DNA of 64,000 nucleotides from Heterodera schachtii (Eukaryota > Nematoda > Chromadorea > Rhabditida > Heteroderidae). The notes below the pieces were generated by a model that saw only the letters and a program-made list of their open reading frames with translations, was not told the DNA's origin and searched no databases. The stretch covers positions 379,005 through 443,004 of the forward strand of contig SIJG01000058.1 of NCBI GenBank assembly GCA_023374025.1, given 5' to 3'. The position numbers were made by a program, and so were the translations under genes. Shown here piece after piece: positions 28,821-39,310 of the stretch (positions are counted from its first letter, which is position 1; each line of letters begins with the position of its first letter).

Positions 28821-31811
28821 TCACTTCCCCGCCCTGATCGGTACGTAATCGTATTTGGTCCGGCGCGGATCAGCAATGTCCAAACGCACAGCTTGCTTTC
28901 GTTGGCGAGCGGGATAGCGTCTGACAGGCTCATCCGGCGGCACATCGTTGATCATCGGCACTTGCTCTTGTTCGGGTTGAGCGTCGATTGGCGGTGGTTC
29001 TAATGGAGGCAATCCGAAGGTGTCATTCAAGACATCCAACGGATGAGGAATGTCCTCGTCCCCGATCGCTCTCGCATGCAATTGATTTGCATGGAAACGT
29101 CCAGTTGAATTGTCAGTGAAATTAACAGCGTAAATTACACCGTTTCGTTCACTGATTTTGCCCGCTCTCCATTCTTCGCCTTTCTTATGTCGGGCAAAAA
29201 CTTGGTCTCCGACATTGAATGATCGAAAACGGGCGCCATGTTTTCGATTAAATTGTGCCTCCATTTTGAGGTCTTTTTCTGTTGGTCGGATCGGCGGACG
29301 GAGTAGATCAAGAGCGATTCTTGGCCTTCTTCCAAGAAATAGTTCTGCGGGGCATTTCCCATTCAGATTTTCCGAGGGAGTCGTGCGATAAGTTGAGAGG
29401 AATATTTCGAGAATGTCTCCCGACATCCCCTCCCCTTTTATTTTTGAAAATGCCCGCTTAAACGTGTCAACCATTCTCTCGGCTTGACCGTTTGATTGCG
29501 GCATATATGGAGCAGAAAAGAGATGTTCTATCCCATTAGATTTTGTGAATTTTTGAAATTCGTGACTCCGGAATTGTGTCCCATTGTCCGAAACCAAGGT
29601 TTCGGGGATGCCGTAACGAGCAATTAGCGACTTTAATTTTGAAATTGTCGCTGTGCTGTTTGTTGAGTTCATCTCAAATACCTCAGGATATTTGGAGAAG
29701 GCGTCGACGATAATTAGGTACATTTTTCCGTTGAATGGCCCAGCGTAGTCCATGTGGATTCGCTTCCAGGGTCCGTCGACTTTTGGCCATGATTGAAGAG
29801 TCGTTTTGATAGGATTTTTAGCCACGGCTGCGCACTGTTGGCATTTCCTGACGAATTCTTCAATTTCTGAGTCTAATTTTGGCCAGTAAACATAGATTCT
29901 CGCCAGAGACTTCATTCGTTTGACCCCTGGGTGGCCATTGTGAAGCATCTTCAAAATTGATTTCTGAAGTGCCTTTGGAACCACAATTCTTTCGCCGAAC
30001 AACAGACAGTCACTGGCAATTGAAATTTCTTCTCTTCGGCGGTAAAATTCTGTGAAAATTTCACTTGAAAACGATGCACATTCCTTAAAATGTTTCGGCT
30101 CGGGCCAATGATTTTTGACGAAATTCATCACTTTTTGAAGGATTTGGTCTTGTTTGGTTTCCAAAACCAATTCGTTGAAAGTGATTGGCAATTGTCTGAT
30201 CACCTCTTTTATGCCATTGTCCAAAACCGGCTCAATTTCACATGAAGCGATGATTTTGTCTTCGTCGTTGTTCTTCTGCCGTTTTGACGAAATTAGGCGT
30301 GACAACGCATCGGCCTGACCAAATTTATCGGTCTGGACATATTTAATGTCGAAGTCATATGCCGTCAAAATCAATGCCCATCGCACAAGGCGATTATGTG
30401 AATGTTTTGGGACTCCGTCTTTGTTTCCAAAGATCTTTTTCAATGGCTGATGGTCCGTCAATAAAGTGAATTTTCGGCCGAATATCATTTTGTGAAATCG
30501 TTTCACCGCTTCGATGAGGGCCAATGCCTCTTTTTCAATTTGTCCGTAATTTTGTTCGGCGGGTGTCAGTGACCTTGAGAAATGGCTGACGGCTTTGATG
30601 GTGCCATCGGGGAGTTCATGTGACAGAACTCCACCGATTCCAGATTGTGAAGCATCTGCTGCAACAATTATTGGCAATAACGGATCATAATGCATTAAAG
30701 CAAGGTCCGATTGAAGCATTCCGTTGATTTTGTCAAATGCTTTTTGACAAGCCGATGTCCAATCCCATATTTGGTCCTTCTTGAGCTGATCATCCAAGGG
30801 TTGGCGAATGAAACGGAAATTTTTGACAAATTCCTGGTAATAATTTACCATCCCAAGGTATGAACGCAGTTCATTTAAATTTGAAGGAGCCGGCATTTCT
30901 GCAATTGCGGCGATTTTGTTGGAATCGGGCTTTCTGCCATTTTGGTCGATTATGACTCCCAAATATTTTATTTCCTTTTGGAAAAATGAGCATTTTTCAA
31001 TGCGAACTTTCAAACCCCAGTCTTGAAGACGGGCGAATAATTTGTCGAGGTGTTCGCAGTGTTCTTCCATGGATTTGCTGACTGTGATAATATCATCCAA
31101 ATATGCGATTGCAAATGGATAATCAGAAAGCATATTATCCATTATTGATTGGAAGATTCCCGGAGCTGATTTTACTCCGAATGGTAGTCTTTCGTATTGA
31201 AAATGACCACGGTGTGTTGAAATAGTACACAATTTCTTTGAGTCCTCGTCCAGTTCAATTTGAAGATAGGCATCCGAGAGGTCCACTTTTGAAAAGAATT
31301 TTCCGCCATTTAAAGTTGAAAAAATGTCGGACGGAAGTGGCAATGGATGCTTGTTCAGCTGGAGACAGTCGTTTAGACCAGTTGAAAAATCAGCACACAA
31401 TCTCGTTGATCCATTGGCCTTTTTCACCACCAAAATTGGGGCGGCCCACTCGGTGTGTTCCACTGGTTTGATGACATTGATTTTCTCCAATCGGTCCAAT
31501 TCGTTGTTCACGATTGGAAGCGCTGAATATGGCACTGGACGGGCTCGTCGGAACACAGGTTTAGTGTCCAACTTGAGCATCAGAGAGGCTTTCATTTTGG
31601 TGCAAAACCCGAGGCCTTCTGAGAAAACTTGCTCAAATTTTGTTGGCAATTCTTTGATCGACTTCCCGAATTTTTGCCTCATTATTTTTGGAAGTGATCT
31701 GATTGATGGAATTGGAATTTCCGCGAATCGCGTTTTTGATTCCTTCAAGGAACCCAAACTGATCCATTGTTGCTGCGCCAAGCAAATTAAGTGCTCCTGC
31801 TTTCGCAACAT
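28821..31811 (-). CDS. pol: Gypsy Pol: reverse transcriptase, RNase H, integrase
   Basis: A 996-codon frame. RT runs from about residue 90 with VDLSDAYLQIELDED and the catalytic YLDD at residues 237-240. RNase H follows (VAADASQSGIGGVLSHE, then TDHQPLKKIF). Integrase has the HNGHPG...CQQC zinc-binding region and the DDE residues in HMDYAGPF, VSDNGTQF and QSNGQAERM. The C-terminal part contains a chromodomain-like basic region followed by a proline-rich end. The first 40 or so codons overlap the protease coding region in another frame and are probably not native, so the true start of Pol lies upstream through frame changes. Confidence 0.93.
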   Translation of the reverse strand: MLRKQEHLICLAQQQWISLGSLKESKTRFAEIPIPSIRSLPKIMRQKFGKSIKELPTKFEQVFSEGLGFCTKMKASLMLKLDTKPVFRRARPVPYSALPIVNNELDRLEKINVIKPVEHTEWAAPILVVKKANGSTRLCADFSTGLNDCLQLNKHPLPLPSDIFSTLNGGKFFSKVDLSDAYLQIELDEDSKKLCTISTHRGHFQYERLPFGVKSAPGIFQSIMDNMLSDYPFAIAYLDDIITVSKSMEEHCEHLDKLFARLQDWGLKVRIEKCSFFQKEIKYLGVIIDQNGRKPDSNKIAAIAEMPAPSNLNELRSYLGMVNYYQEFVKNFRFIRQPLDDQLKKDQIWDWTSACQKAFDKINGMLQSDLALMHYDPLLPIIVAADASQSGIGGVLSHELPDGTIKAVSHFSRSLTPAEQNYGQIEKEALALIEAVKRFHKMIFGRKFTLLTDHQPLKKIFGNKDGVPKHSHNRLVRWALILTAYDFDIKYVQTDKFGQADALSRLISSKRQKNNDEDKIIASCEIEPVLDNGIKEVIRQLPITFNELVLETKQDQILQKVMNFVKNHWPEPKHFKECASFSSEIFTEFYRRREEISIASDCLLFGERIVVPKALQKSILKMLHNGHPGVKRMKSLARIYVYWPKLDSEIEEFVRKCQQCAAVAKNPIKTTLQSWPKVDGPWKRIHMDYAGPFNGKMYLIIVDAFSKYPEVFEMNSTNSTATISKLKSLIARYGIPETLVSDNGTQFRSHEFQKFTKSNGIEHLFSAPYMPQSNGQAERMVDTFKRAFSKIKGEGMSGDILEIFLSTYRTTPSENLNGKCPAELFLGRRPRIALDLLRPPIRPTEKDLKMEAQFNRKHGARFRSFNVGDQVFARHKKGEEWRAGKISERNGVIYAVNFTDNSTGRFHANQLHARAIGDEDIPHPLDVLNDTFGLPPLEPPPIDAQPEQEQVPMINDVPPDEPVRRYPARQRKQAVRLDIADPRRTKYDYVPIRAGK

Positions 31812-31865
31812 AAAATGGTTGCTTGACTTCGATTCCTTTGAATTTGAAGGTAGCGAATCCTTTGC

Positions 31866-33015
31866 CTATGAATTGGCAGCGGCGTCCATCAAAAAGAATG
31901 CCCTCTTCGTCGCTTTCTTCCAGCGGCGGGGATCCGATGCATTTGTATGCGATTTCATCAATATATTGATGTCTGATCCACTGTCGGCAATGAATTTGAT
32001 CGTTTTGCCGTCCATAATTATGGAAATCCGAATTATTTTTGAAGCACCATTTTTGTTGATACGAGCGACAGAAATTACTATCGTGTTCAACTTCGGATTC
32101 TTGGCCTTTCGATTTTTATTGTAGGCCTGGATTCGGTCGCATTGCTTCTCGATGTGTCCCTTTTGGTTGCACTTTTTGCAAACATAATTCAATTTGGGAC
32201 AATTTTGTGCCCAATGCATTTCACCACACCGAAAGCAATTATTAGGAGGGGGTTTGCCTTTGTTTCCGACATTTTGGCTTGGCTTAACCGAATTTTCCTT
32301 TTTGCGAATCGGTTTACTTTGGCTGAAAGCATTTATTTTGGGCTTTGCCTGTTCGAGAATTTTGACTTCTGCCTCCGTTTTCAGCATTGTCATCATTTCC
32401 TCTGAAATTGTTTCGAAAAATTTCGGCGTTGGAGTTGCCTTTGTTTCTTCGGCAGTGAGTCGGCTGAGGATGTGCTGTCGTAGCTTTGCTTCACTCGATG
32501 ACTTCAGTGAAGTCAAAAGCACTAAGCACTTGAATTGGTCTTCGTTCAGTTCCGAGTACCGAAACTTTCGGAAAAGCGATTTGAGTCGGTTGACAAAAAC
32601 GCCGAATTCCTCGCCTTCCTCACGTGTTGCCTTTAAGGCACTCATACCGATCGATTGCCAATGACGGTGGACGAGCAAACAATTTCATAAGACGGGTTTT
32701 TGTGTCGTTGAAATTGAATGCCGTAATTTCATCCGGCAAGCATGAGCGCTTGTATTCGCCGAATGCCGATGGACTCAATTTGGTCATGAGCAATTTAACC
32801 TTGGCGTCGTCCTGCAGGTTTGTCGCGGCGCAATCCATTGAGAATTGGAGGCGCTCTAACCATTCTTCAAAATCGACTGATTCGTCCTCATTTGAGAATG
32901 GCAGAATGTCCGGCAGTGTGATGTTGCTCTGCATTGGTTGATTTGCCGTGTTTTGTTGCTGCTTGACGATGTTTGTCAATTGGGTCAAAATGCTTTCCAA
33001 ATTTTTGTTGTCCAT
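31866..33015 (-). pseudogene. gag: Gypsy Gag and protease, frame-broken
   Basis: Gag starts at ATG 33015 (MDNKNLESILTQLTNIVKQQ). At about 32629-32640, after a CTTAAAGG run, the conserved reading continues one base over (+1). Two zinc knuckles follow, C-X2-C-X3-H-X4-C then C-X2-C-X4-H-X4-C. The aspartic protease site ADSGSDINIL lies near 31990-31965, after which homology jumps frame again (about 31960-31970) and once more near 31690-31760 before RT. The first shift could be programmed, but three in one element point to mutations or assembly indels. Confidence 0.8.
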
Positions 33016-33347
33016 TTTGTCTTGAAATTGTCCACAGAATTGATAATAGCCCGACTTGTTACTGACAAAGTCGTCTGTAGCACCTGGCTATCAGTTGGGC
33101 TTAAATCGTTGAGCCAAACTTGTTGCTGACAAGTTAATCTGTAGCACTTGGCTAACAGTATTGGCTTTTGTTGGACTTGACCGAATTTATTTCGACACAA
33201 ATGGTGTACGAAATATGGCGGTGATGAAGAATGATTTCGACACAATTAGTGTTCGAAAGTTCCGCCTGAATATTTATTTCACCGCTGACTTTGTTCGAAT
33301 TTGCACAAATTTGTTGAATTTGTTCGAAGTAGGACGGGCGTCGCCAC

Positions 33348-33591
33348 TGTTGTGCCGTAGAACAATTTATTTGTCAGTGGAAATTGGTGAAACAAATAAA
33401 AGAAATGTGAAGAGGTCAAATCAATATTTGGGGAACAACAATATTTAAAAGAGGAGACAAAATGTGGAGGAGAAGATGGGAGCAAAAGACAGAATGAATT
33501 GCATGGGTCAATGGGGGAAAATAAATGTGTGAGGGACTGAAATGGACATTTACAAAATGCCAAAATAATACATTTAAATGTCGTCCCAACA
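33348..33591 (-). repeat. 5' LTR of the gypsy element
   Basis: 244 bp, matching the other LTR at every position I could compare. By convention this implies a recent insertion. Confidence 0.95.
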
Positions 33592-33616
33592 TTCTTTAAT
33601 GCATAATACAGCAAAA

Positions 33617-34954
33617 ATGAATCGACGGTAAGCAATTTTTTTTTTAAATTAAAATTTTATTTTACCCAAATTTTTTTCCTGTTTCAGCTGGATTTGTAGC
33701 GACGTGTGGCTGGACATTCTTCCATCTTTTGACCATGCTCAACTCGGACTCAAAATGGCATTGCTTTCCGACCGTTTCGATGTTTTGGTGGACAAACATT
33801 TTGATGGAAAAAGTGAATTGACAATTTGGAGAATGATCAGAATTGACAAGGACGAAGGACCGAGGCCGAAACTGTCTGTACGTGTCGATGACAAATTTGT
33901 GGATTTTCCTTTGCCGGACCATTCGCTGCCCAACAAAATTCGTTTTCGTCTCCTTCAGATTGAGTGAGTATACTTTTTTGTTTATATTAATGCATTTTAT
34001 GTTTCTTCAGGTACATTGACCACTCCGTCATTGAATTTCTTCGTGCCAACAAACAAATTTGGGACAGAAATGGCACCAATTTGGCGTTGGATGTGCGTCC
34101 ATACGAAATGGATGTTCAGCAAATTTGGGATGTTTTGGCCAATGAAATTTGGCAAATTTTTGCGACAAACCTTCGCCATTTTTCCTTTATCGATGGCGAT
34201 GATTTGGACAATTTGCGCCGTCACACTTCGCCGACAATTCTCACCGATTCCAATCAATTGAATTCAATCGATTCTGGTGATCAGTTACCCGATGGAATTG
34301 CTGACGATGCGCCAAATGCAACTGCTGGCCAAGCATTGTCAAAATGGTTGCACACTCCGAGCAAAAATGGGCAACCGAAACGATTGTATCGCAATAATAT
34401 TTTGGGTCCACTGAATCTCGAATGGGTCAACGACTTCAAAGAGGTCGTCTCGCCATATTTTTATAAATTGTTTTTGTTTTTACCATTTTTCGTTTAGACA
34501 TTTCTCCGTGCCACCACTTCTGTCAGTTACACAATTCAACTTTATTTTCATGTGGGAACAATGCCAATTGAACAATTTGAATTGGTGAATGGACGGACCA
34601 ATGAGAAGCTGATACTGAAACAGAATATCGATGAATTCTACGCATATGTGTATAATTGGCTGTTGAAACGGTGCCCAATTGGGGAGACGGCGACGGCGCC
34701 AATTAAGTGGAAAAACCGCGAAAATTCTGGTGCCAATTTGAACTATATTTCAGATTTGGTCTGCGGTATGACAATTATTCGGGTGCCAATTTGAACAAAA
34801 TCCTATTTGATTTGTGGGATGGAAATATTTGCATTGGGTGAGTAGCAAAAGCAATTTTTGATTGTCGTAAAATAAAAATGAAAATAATTTTAGACAATTG
34901 TCGCCACCATCAGTGGAAGAAGAAGAAGAAGCGGATCAGAGCAACGAAAAATAA
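33617..34954 (+). CDS. Type A F-box-like gene, promoter displaced and exon 4 frameshifted
   Basis: Exons 33617-33627, 33688-33963, 34011-34443, 34498-34837, 34894-34954. MNRRWICSDVWLDILPSFDH, YIDHSVIEFLRANKQIWDRN and TFLRATTSVSYTI are all in frame. A two-base gain in exon 4 (about 34745-34750, TATATTTCAGA) shifts the end and leads to an early stop; the downstream family sequence (NYSGANLNKILFDL, QLSPPSVEEEEEADQSNEK) is intact in the other frame. The gain creates a TTTCAG that could serve as a new acceptor. The start codon is 5 kb from its TATA block because of the gypsy insertion, so normal transcription is unlikely unless the LTR drives it. Confidence 0.78.
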
Positions 34955-35705
34955 TTATATTTGAGAAATGATCGATCTCATCAATAGGAAACGGATTTTG
35001 TGCCATCATTTTCTGCGAAATGCTTTTGTTGATTATTTCGTTCGAATAAAACGTACATTTAATACAGTGGTGTGATCTGCTGTTCTTATTTCTATGAAAT
35101 CTGGTTAAAAAATTAGCCAAAGTTTAAGAAAAGAAAAAAAAATTTCGGTGGCGCCTACCGGCACCGCCGGACCTCCCCGGTAGGGGTCAACTCCGTCTTG
35201 CCAACTCCGTCTTAGTGTATAAGGGGCCAACTCCGTCTCAGAGAGAAAAATTCACTTTAAGCTTAAGAATTTTTTTAAAATCTCAGTTTTATTAGGTCGG
35301 GATCACCCCCTTTTTTGAAGAAAGTTTTTTTTAATGTCATAAAAACATGCTTCCAAGGGTTTTCGGGGTCGCTAGTCACAAATCTAACATCCATTTCGAC
35401 TAAATTCGAACCACGAACCCGTTTCGAACAAAAATATTTTTAAAATTCTCACTTTGGTTCCTAAATTGACCAAAAATTTCAAAAGTCCGAAAACTTAATC
35501 AAAAACATCGAATTTCAAACAGTATATTATGCCAAAAATTGTTATTAACGGGTTATGTCGCTTTAAATCGCCAGTCGGTTTTTTTCGGTTTTTGAAAAAA
35601 GTCGGTCGGTTTTTTTGATTATTTCGGTCGGTCGGTTTCGGTATAAAAACCGGAAAAAAACCGAAACCGAAAAAAAACCGGAAAAAACCGACCGATCCGG
35701 TCTCT
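34955..35705. repeat. Repeat-rich intergenic block
   Basis: Holds a palindromic core (GGCGCCTACCGGCACCGCC, about 35152), three copies of CCAACTCCGTCTTA/C (35195-35245), a dispersed-repeat segment (35335-35460) and a hAT-like array of TCGGTCGGTTTTT (35568-35705) ending CCGGTCTCTA. The right end of that array is flush against a type A exon fragment. The left terminal repeat was not found. Confidence 0.5.
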
Positions 35706-35834
35706 AATTGTCAGCTTTTCGTTGGTCCGTTCGTTCACCAATTCAAATGGCCCATCAATTGGTGTTGTTGGCATAATGCAAACGCCACTACGAATTTTGT
35801 AGCTGACAGAAGAAGCGGTGGCACGGAGAAATGC
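35706..35834 (-). pseudogene. Solo type A exon 4 fragment
   Basis: Minus strand: acceptor TTTAG, then AFLRATASSVSYKI, IDGPFELVNERTNEKLT, ending where the TCGG-repeat element begins. No other exons. Confidence 0.65.
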
Positions 35835-36051
35835 CTAAACAAAACAAAAGGAAGCGCATCAAAGGCTTTAGAAAGGATTTTGCAGTAGTTATATAAATTA
35901 TTCAGTTTTTTGTGACATCAATCAATTGGAAAAAGAGAAGTGTCGCGTTGTGTGAATTTGTGCGCTTTTATTGTTGATTTTCTTTTTAAAGTTTGTGCTT
36001 AAAACGAGAAAATGTCGAATTTTTTTTTTTGTTTTTTTGATGTTTTATGGG

Positions 36052-36099
36052 TATATAAAGACGTCAAACAGACATTTTTGAATGCATAATATCGCAAAA
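36052..36099 (+). promoter_or_regulatory. Type A core promoter block
   Basis: TATATAAAG at 36052-36060, ACGTCAAACAGAC, CATAATATCGC, ATG at 36100. The 120 bp further upstream (CTTTTATTGTTGATTTTCTT, AAAACGAGAAAATGTCGAA) match the upstream region of the gene at 43893. Confidence 0.75.
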
Positions 36100-37474
36100 A
36101 TGAATCGACGGTAATGAATTTTTTTGAATTACAAATTTTCATTTTCCCATGCAATTTTTAAACGCATTTCAGTTGGATTTGTAGCGATGTGTGGATGGAC
36201 ATTTTGCCATCTTTTGATCGTCCTCAACTCGGCCTCAAAATGGCATTGCTTTCCGACCGTTTCGACATTTTAGTGGACAAACATTTCGATGGAAAAAGCG
36301 AATTGATAATTTGGAGAATTATCAGCATTGAAAAGGACGAAGGACCAAATGCAAACGATAATGGACTAAAACCGAAAATGTCTATACTAATCGATGGCAA
36401 ATTTGTGGATTTTCCGTTTTCGGACCGTCAACTGCCCAACAAAATTTGCTTTAAGAACCTTTGGATTGAGTAATTTCAAACTTTTGTATATATTAAAGCG
36501 CCTTTTTGTAATCCTTCAGGTACATTGACCATTCCGTGATCACATTTCTCCGTTCAAAGAAGCGATTTTTTGACAGAAGTGGCACTATTTTGGATTTGAA
36601 TGTGTATGCATTTGGTACGGATGTCCAACCGATCTGGGATGTTTTTGTGCGTGAAATTTGGCCAATTTTTGCGACAAGCATTCGCCATTTGGGCTTTCAC
36701 AATGCCGATTCTTTGAACAACTTGCGCAGTCGCACTTCACCAACGATTCTCACCGATTGCGACCAATTGACTTCGATCGATTCTGGTGCTCTGTTACGCG
36801 ATGGAATTGCTGACGACGGGCCAAATGCAACTGCTGGCCAAGCGTTGACCAAATGGTTACACACTCCGACAACTGATGGACAACCGAAGCAATTACGTTT
36901 CCGTGTTTATGTGAGTCCACCAAATCTCGAATGGCTCAACAACTTCAAAGAGGTCGTCCCGCCATATTTCCTTCGTCAAATTGTTTTTGTTTTACCAATT
37001 TTTGTGTTTAGGCATTTCGCCGTGCCACCACTTCTGTCAGTTACAATATTCAACTTTATTTTCATATGACGACAACTATGCCAATTGAACCTTTTGAATT
37101 GGTGAACGAAATGACGAAAGAAAAGCTGACACTGAAACATAGCAAAGAATTCAACGACGAAATAATGTATAATTGGCTGTTGCAACGATGCCCAATTGGG
37201 GAAACGGCGAAGGCGGCACTTAATTGGGAAGACCGCGAAAATTCGAGGAATGGCAAAGTCAATTTGAACAATATCACTTTTGATTTTTGGAGTTTCAATA
37301 AATCCATTGGGTGAGCAGCAGCAAAAGCATTTGATTTTGTCGAAAAATAAAATATTTAATTATTTTAGGCCATTGTCTCCACCAGCGGTGAAGAAAAAGA
37401 AAAAGCGGATCAAAGCAACGAAAATGTCGTCTGACGTGTGCGGAAATGTATTAATTATTGTATTTGAGAAATGA
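36100..37474 (+). CDS. Type A F-box-like protein, intact, basic tail
   Basis: Exons 36100-36110, 36173-36469, 36520-36952, 37012-37310, 37369-37474 sum to 382 codons (381 residues). Landmarks: MNRRWICSDVWMDILPSFDR, YIDHSVITFLRSKKRFFDRS, IWPIFATSIRHL, AFRRATTSVSYNI, FELVNEMTKEKLTL, NWLLQRCPIGETAKAA. In the last exon GCGGTGAAG replaces GCGGAAGAA, moving the purine-rich tail into another frame: PAVKKKKKRIKATKMSSDVC instead of PAEEEEKADQSNEN. The frame then stays open to TGA 37472-37474. This turns an acidic tail into a strongly basic, possibly nuclear-targeting one. Confidence 0.85.
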
Positions 37475-37619
37475 TCGAACTCATTTTGTTGTGCTTATTT
37501 TTTCTCAGAAATACTTTTGTTGATTTTTCGTTCTATAATATGTATACACAGTTATTTTCTTGGTTTTTTTTAAATTTTGTTTTACACTTTTTTTTTTATT
37601 ATTTAAACGATTCAAGAGA

Positions 37620-37960
37620 ATTTGGTAATCCGAGGGTCGGTTTCAAGTACGTACTTGCCATTCAAGTACAAACGAATCCGAGCTAAGCCGAGCAACATTC
37701 AAATCAAAGGCAAGATTTTGTGCATTTGAACGTGCATCGGTGAGTACATATTACAAAATCCGAAAAAGCGATCAGAGAGAGAGTCCACTTCTGTTCATAC
37801 ATAGCATTTTTTTTTGCATGTTTTTGATTTTTTTTCTACCGCAATTTTTCAATCATTCAATATTAGCAGTGAACGGATTAAAATATAAGAAACTTTGCTC
37901 ATTGTTCAGAAAAGGATTTTGTAGGACAATTATTATAATTCAATATTTCTTGAAAGGGAA
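37620..37960 (+). repeat. Duplicated upstream segment (copy 1)
   Basis: About 300 bp shared with 39905-40195: GTACGTACTTGCC, AATCCGAGCTAAG, CAAATCAAAGGCAAGATT, GCATTTGAACGTGCATCG then GTGAG, and AAAAGGATTTTG. It precedes the truncated type A gene at 37988 in this copy and the gene at 40365 in the other. Confidence 0.65.
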
Positions 37961-37987
37961 AAGTGTGCTCTAAATTGCAGCAAAGAA

Positions 37988-38168
37988 ATGAACAAACGGT
38001 AAGGAATTTTTTTTAAATTATAAATTTTCCATGTTTCAGTTGGATTTGTAACGATGTGTGGATGGACATTCTCCCATCTTTTGACCATGCCCAACTCGGC
38101 CTCAAAATGGCATTGCTTTCTGACCGTTTTGATGTTTTGGTGGACAAACATTTTGATGGAAAAAGCGA
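37988..38168 (+). pseudogene. Type A gene truncated after the F-box
   Basis: Start exon 37988-37998 (MNK) and F-box exon from 38040: WICNDVWMDILPSFDHAQLG, LLSDRFDVLVDKHFDGKSEF. Homology stops at 38168, 30 bp before the inverted-repeat element at 38206, and a TAG follows. Exons 3-5 are missing beyond the element, so a deletion accompanied or followed the insertion. If expressed it would be a bare F-box peptide of about 55 residues. Confidence 0.7.
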
Positions 38169-38205
38169 ATTTAAGCAGAAAAAACCGTAGTTGATTTGAT
38201 TTGGG

Positions 38206-38664
38206 GGTAATACTGCCAATGGTTGCCCCCCTTTTTGGAAAAATTTTTTTTCTGTTCTAAAAACTCGTGAAAACACCTTTTATGGGGTTTTTAGGGTCGC
38301 TGATCACGAATATAACATTCATTTTGATCAAATTCGGATCCCGGTGACCCGAACTCGAACAAAAAGCCGAAAATTAAAAATTTTCAAAATTCACTTTTAT
38401 GTTCGTACCTGTACACAATGACCATTTTTTGATGTTGCAATGGTTTTTGACTAATTAGTTTATTTAGATCAATTTAGGAACAAAAGTAAGAATTTTGAAT
38501 TTTCGACTTTTTGTTCGAATTCGGGTCCGGGATCTGAATTTGATCTAAATGAATGTTATATTCGTGATCAGCGAGCCTAAAAACCCCAAAAACGTGTTTT
38601 TACGAGTTTTTAGAACAGAAATAAAATTTTTCCAAAAAGGGGGGCAACCATTGGCAGTATTACC
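38206..38664. mobile_element. Inverted-repeat miniature element, 8-bp duplication
   Basis: Arms of about 160 bp: GGTAATACTGCCAATGGTTG at 38206 and its complement ending 38664. Flanks GATTTGGG (38198-38205) and GATTCGGG (38665-38672) differ at one base. The arms contain the CGCTGATCACGAATATAACA motif that recurs, decayed, at seven or more other places in this window. Confidence 0.78.
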
Positions 38665-39182
38665 GATTCGGGCCAAGGACCACTGTTTTCACTAATATCG
38701 GTTGTGTATCAATTGTAGAGTTTAATTCCATGTTCTTCGAGATGACCTACCTGTTTTTGCCTTTAAATCCTCCCCCACGGGTTTTTCAGAATTTAGCATT
38801 CGTCTCACGGACTGAAATCCCGACTGATGTTTTAGCTTATTTTCGAATCTTCCGCTTAAGTTGTCCCTATTTTAAAGCATGTCCCGATATTTGTGTCCAT
38901 TTCTTAGCCATTTTCAGACATTTGCGAAAACCTGACATTTAAATGTCAATTTGTTTATTGTTTATTGTTTATTGTCAATAAAGAAAAAGTCCACAAAAGG
39001 GAAAAATCCGCTTACATTGAGGACAAAACATTAATTAAAAATGTCCTCAAGAAAGCGCAAAAACAATTAAAACGAGATCGCCGCCAAAAAATATAATGTG
39101 AGGTCAATAAAAATAAAAATAATGACCAAATCACTTTTAATTTTAATGAATTAATGATTCGACTTTAATTTTTCCGGTCTAT

Positions 39183-39310
39183 TTTACAGGAAGAGAGATA
39201 GTTTTAATTTTATTTTTAAATTGATTTAATGAGTTTATTTCAATAAGCTTTTTATCGAGTTGGTTCCAAATTTTAGTTACCCGCCCTGCAAAAGGTATAA
39301 ATTTAATATG
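39183..39310 (-). mobile_element. C-terminal fragment of a non-LTR reverse transcriptase
   Basis: Minus frame IKFIPFAGRVTKIWNQLDKK then LIEINSLNQFKNKIKTISL and a TAG. The R.....WN.L...FK layout is the end of a LINE-type polymerase. Everything upstream of it is lost. Confidence 0.5.

Larger units (their letters stand above)
28559..33591 (-). mobile_element. Ty3/gypsy LTR retrotransposon with full-length LTRs
   Basis: A 5033-bp element read on the minus strand. Two 244-bp LTRs (28559-28802, 33348-33591), identical as far as I can compare by eye, with TG...CA ends. Target duplication TTCTT at 28554-28558 and 33592-33596. A polypurine tract AAAAGGGGAGG lies next to the 3' LTR (28803-28813) and a primer-binding site starting TGG, one base inside the 5' LTR (33346 downward). 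Domain order gag, protease, RT, RNase H, integrase defines the Ty3/gypsy group; no envelope frame is present. At least three frame changes break gag-protease, so the copy as written is not functional. Confidence 0.95.

Noticed and set aside
28523..28945. An envelope-like extra gene 3' of integrase
   Set aside because: The frame spans the LTR itself and has no glycoprotein features; the element has no envelope gene.
31324..32124. A 266-codon + strand frame across the gypsy element
   Set aside because: It is the antisense shadow of the polymerase and gag coding regions.
37690..37750. A spliced-leader RNA gene (conserved block ending in GTGAG)
   Set aside because: No match to the GGTTTAATTACCCAAGTTTGAG-type leader core that I would expect, and the block is simply shared by a 300-bp duplication.
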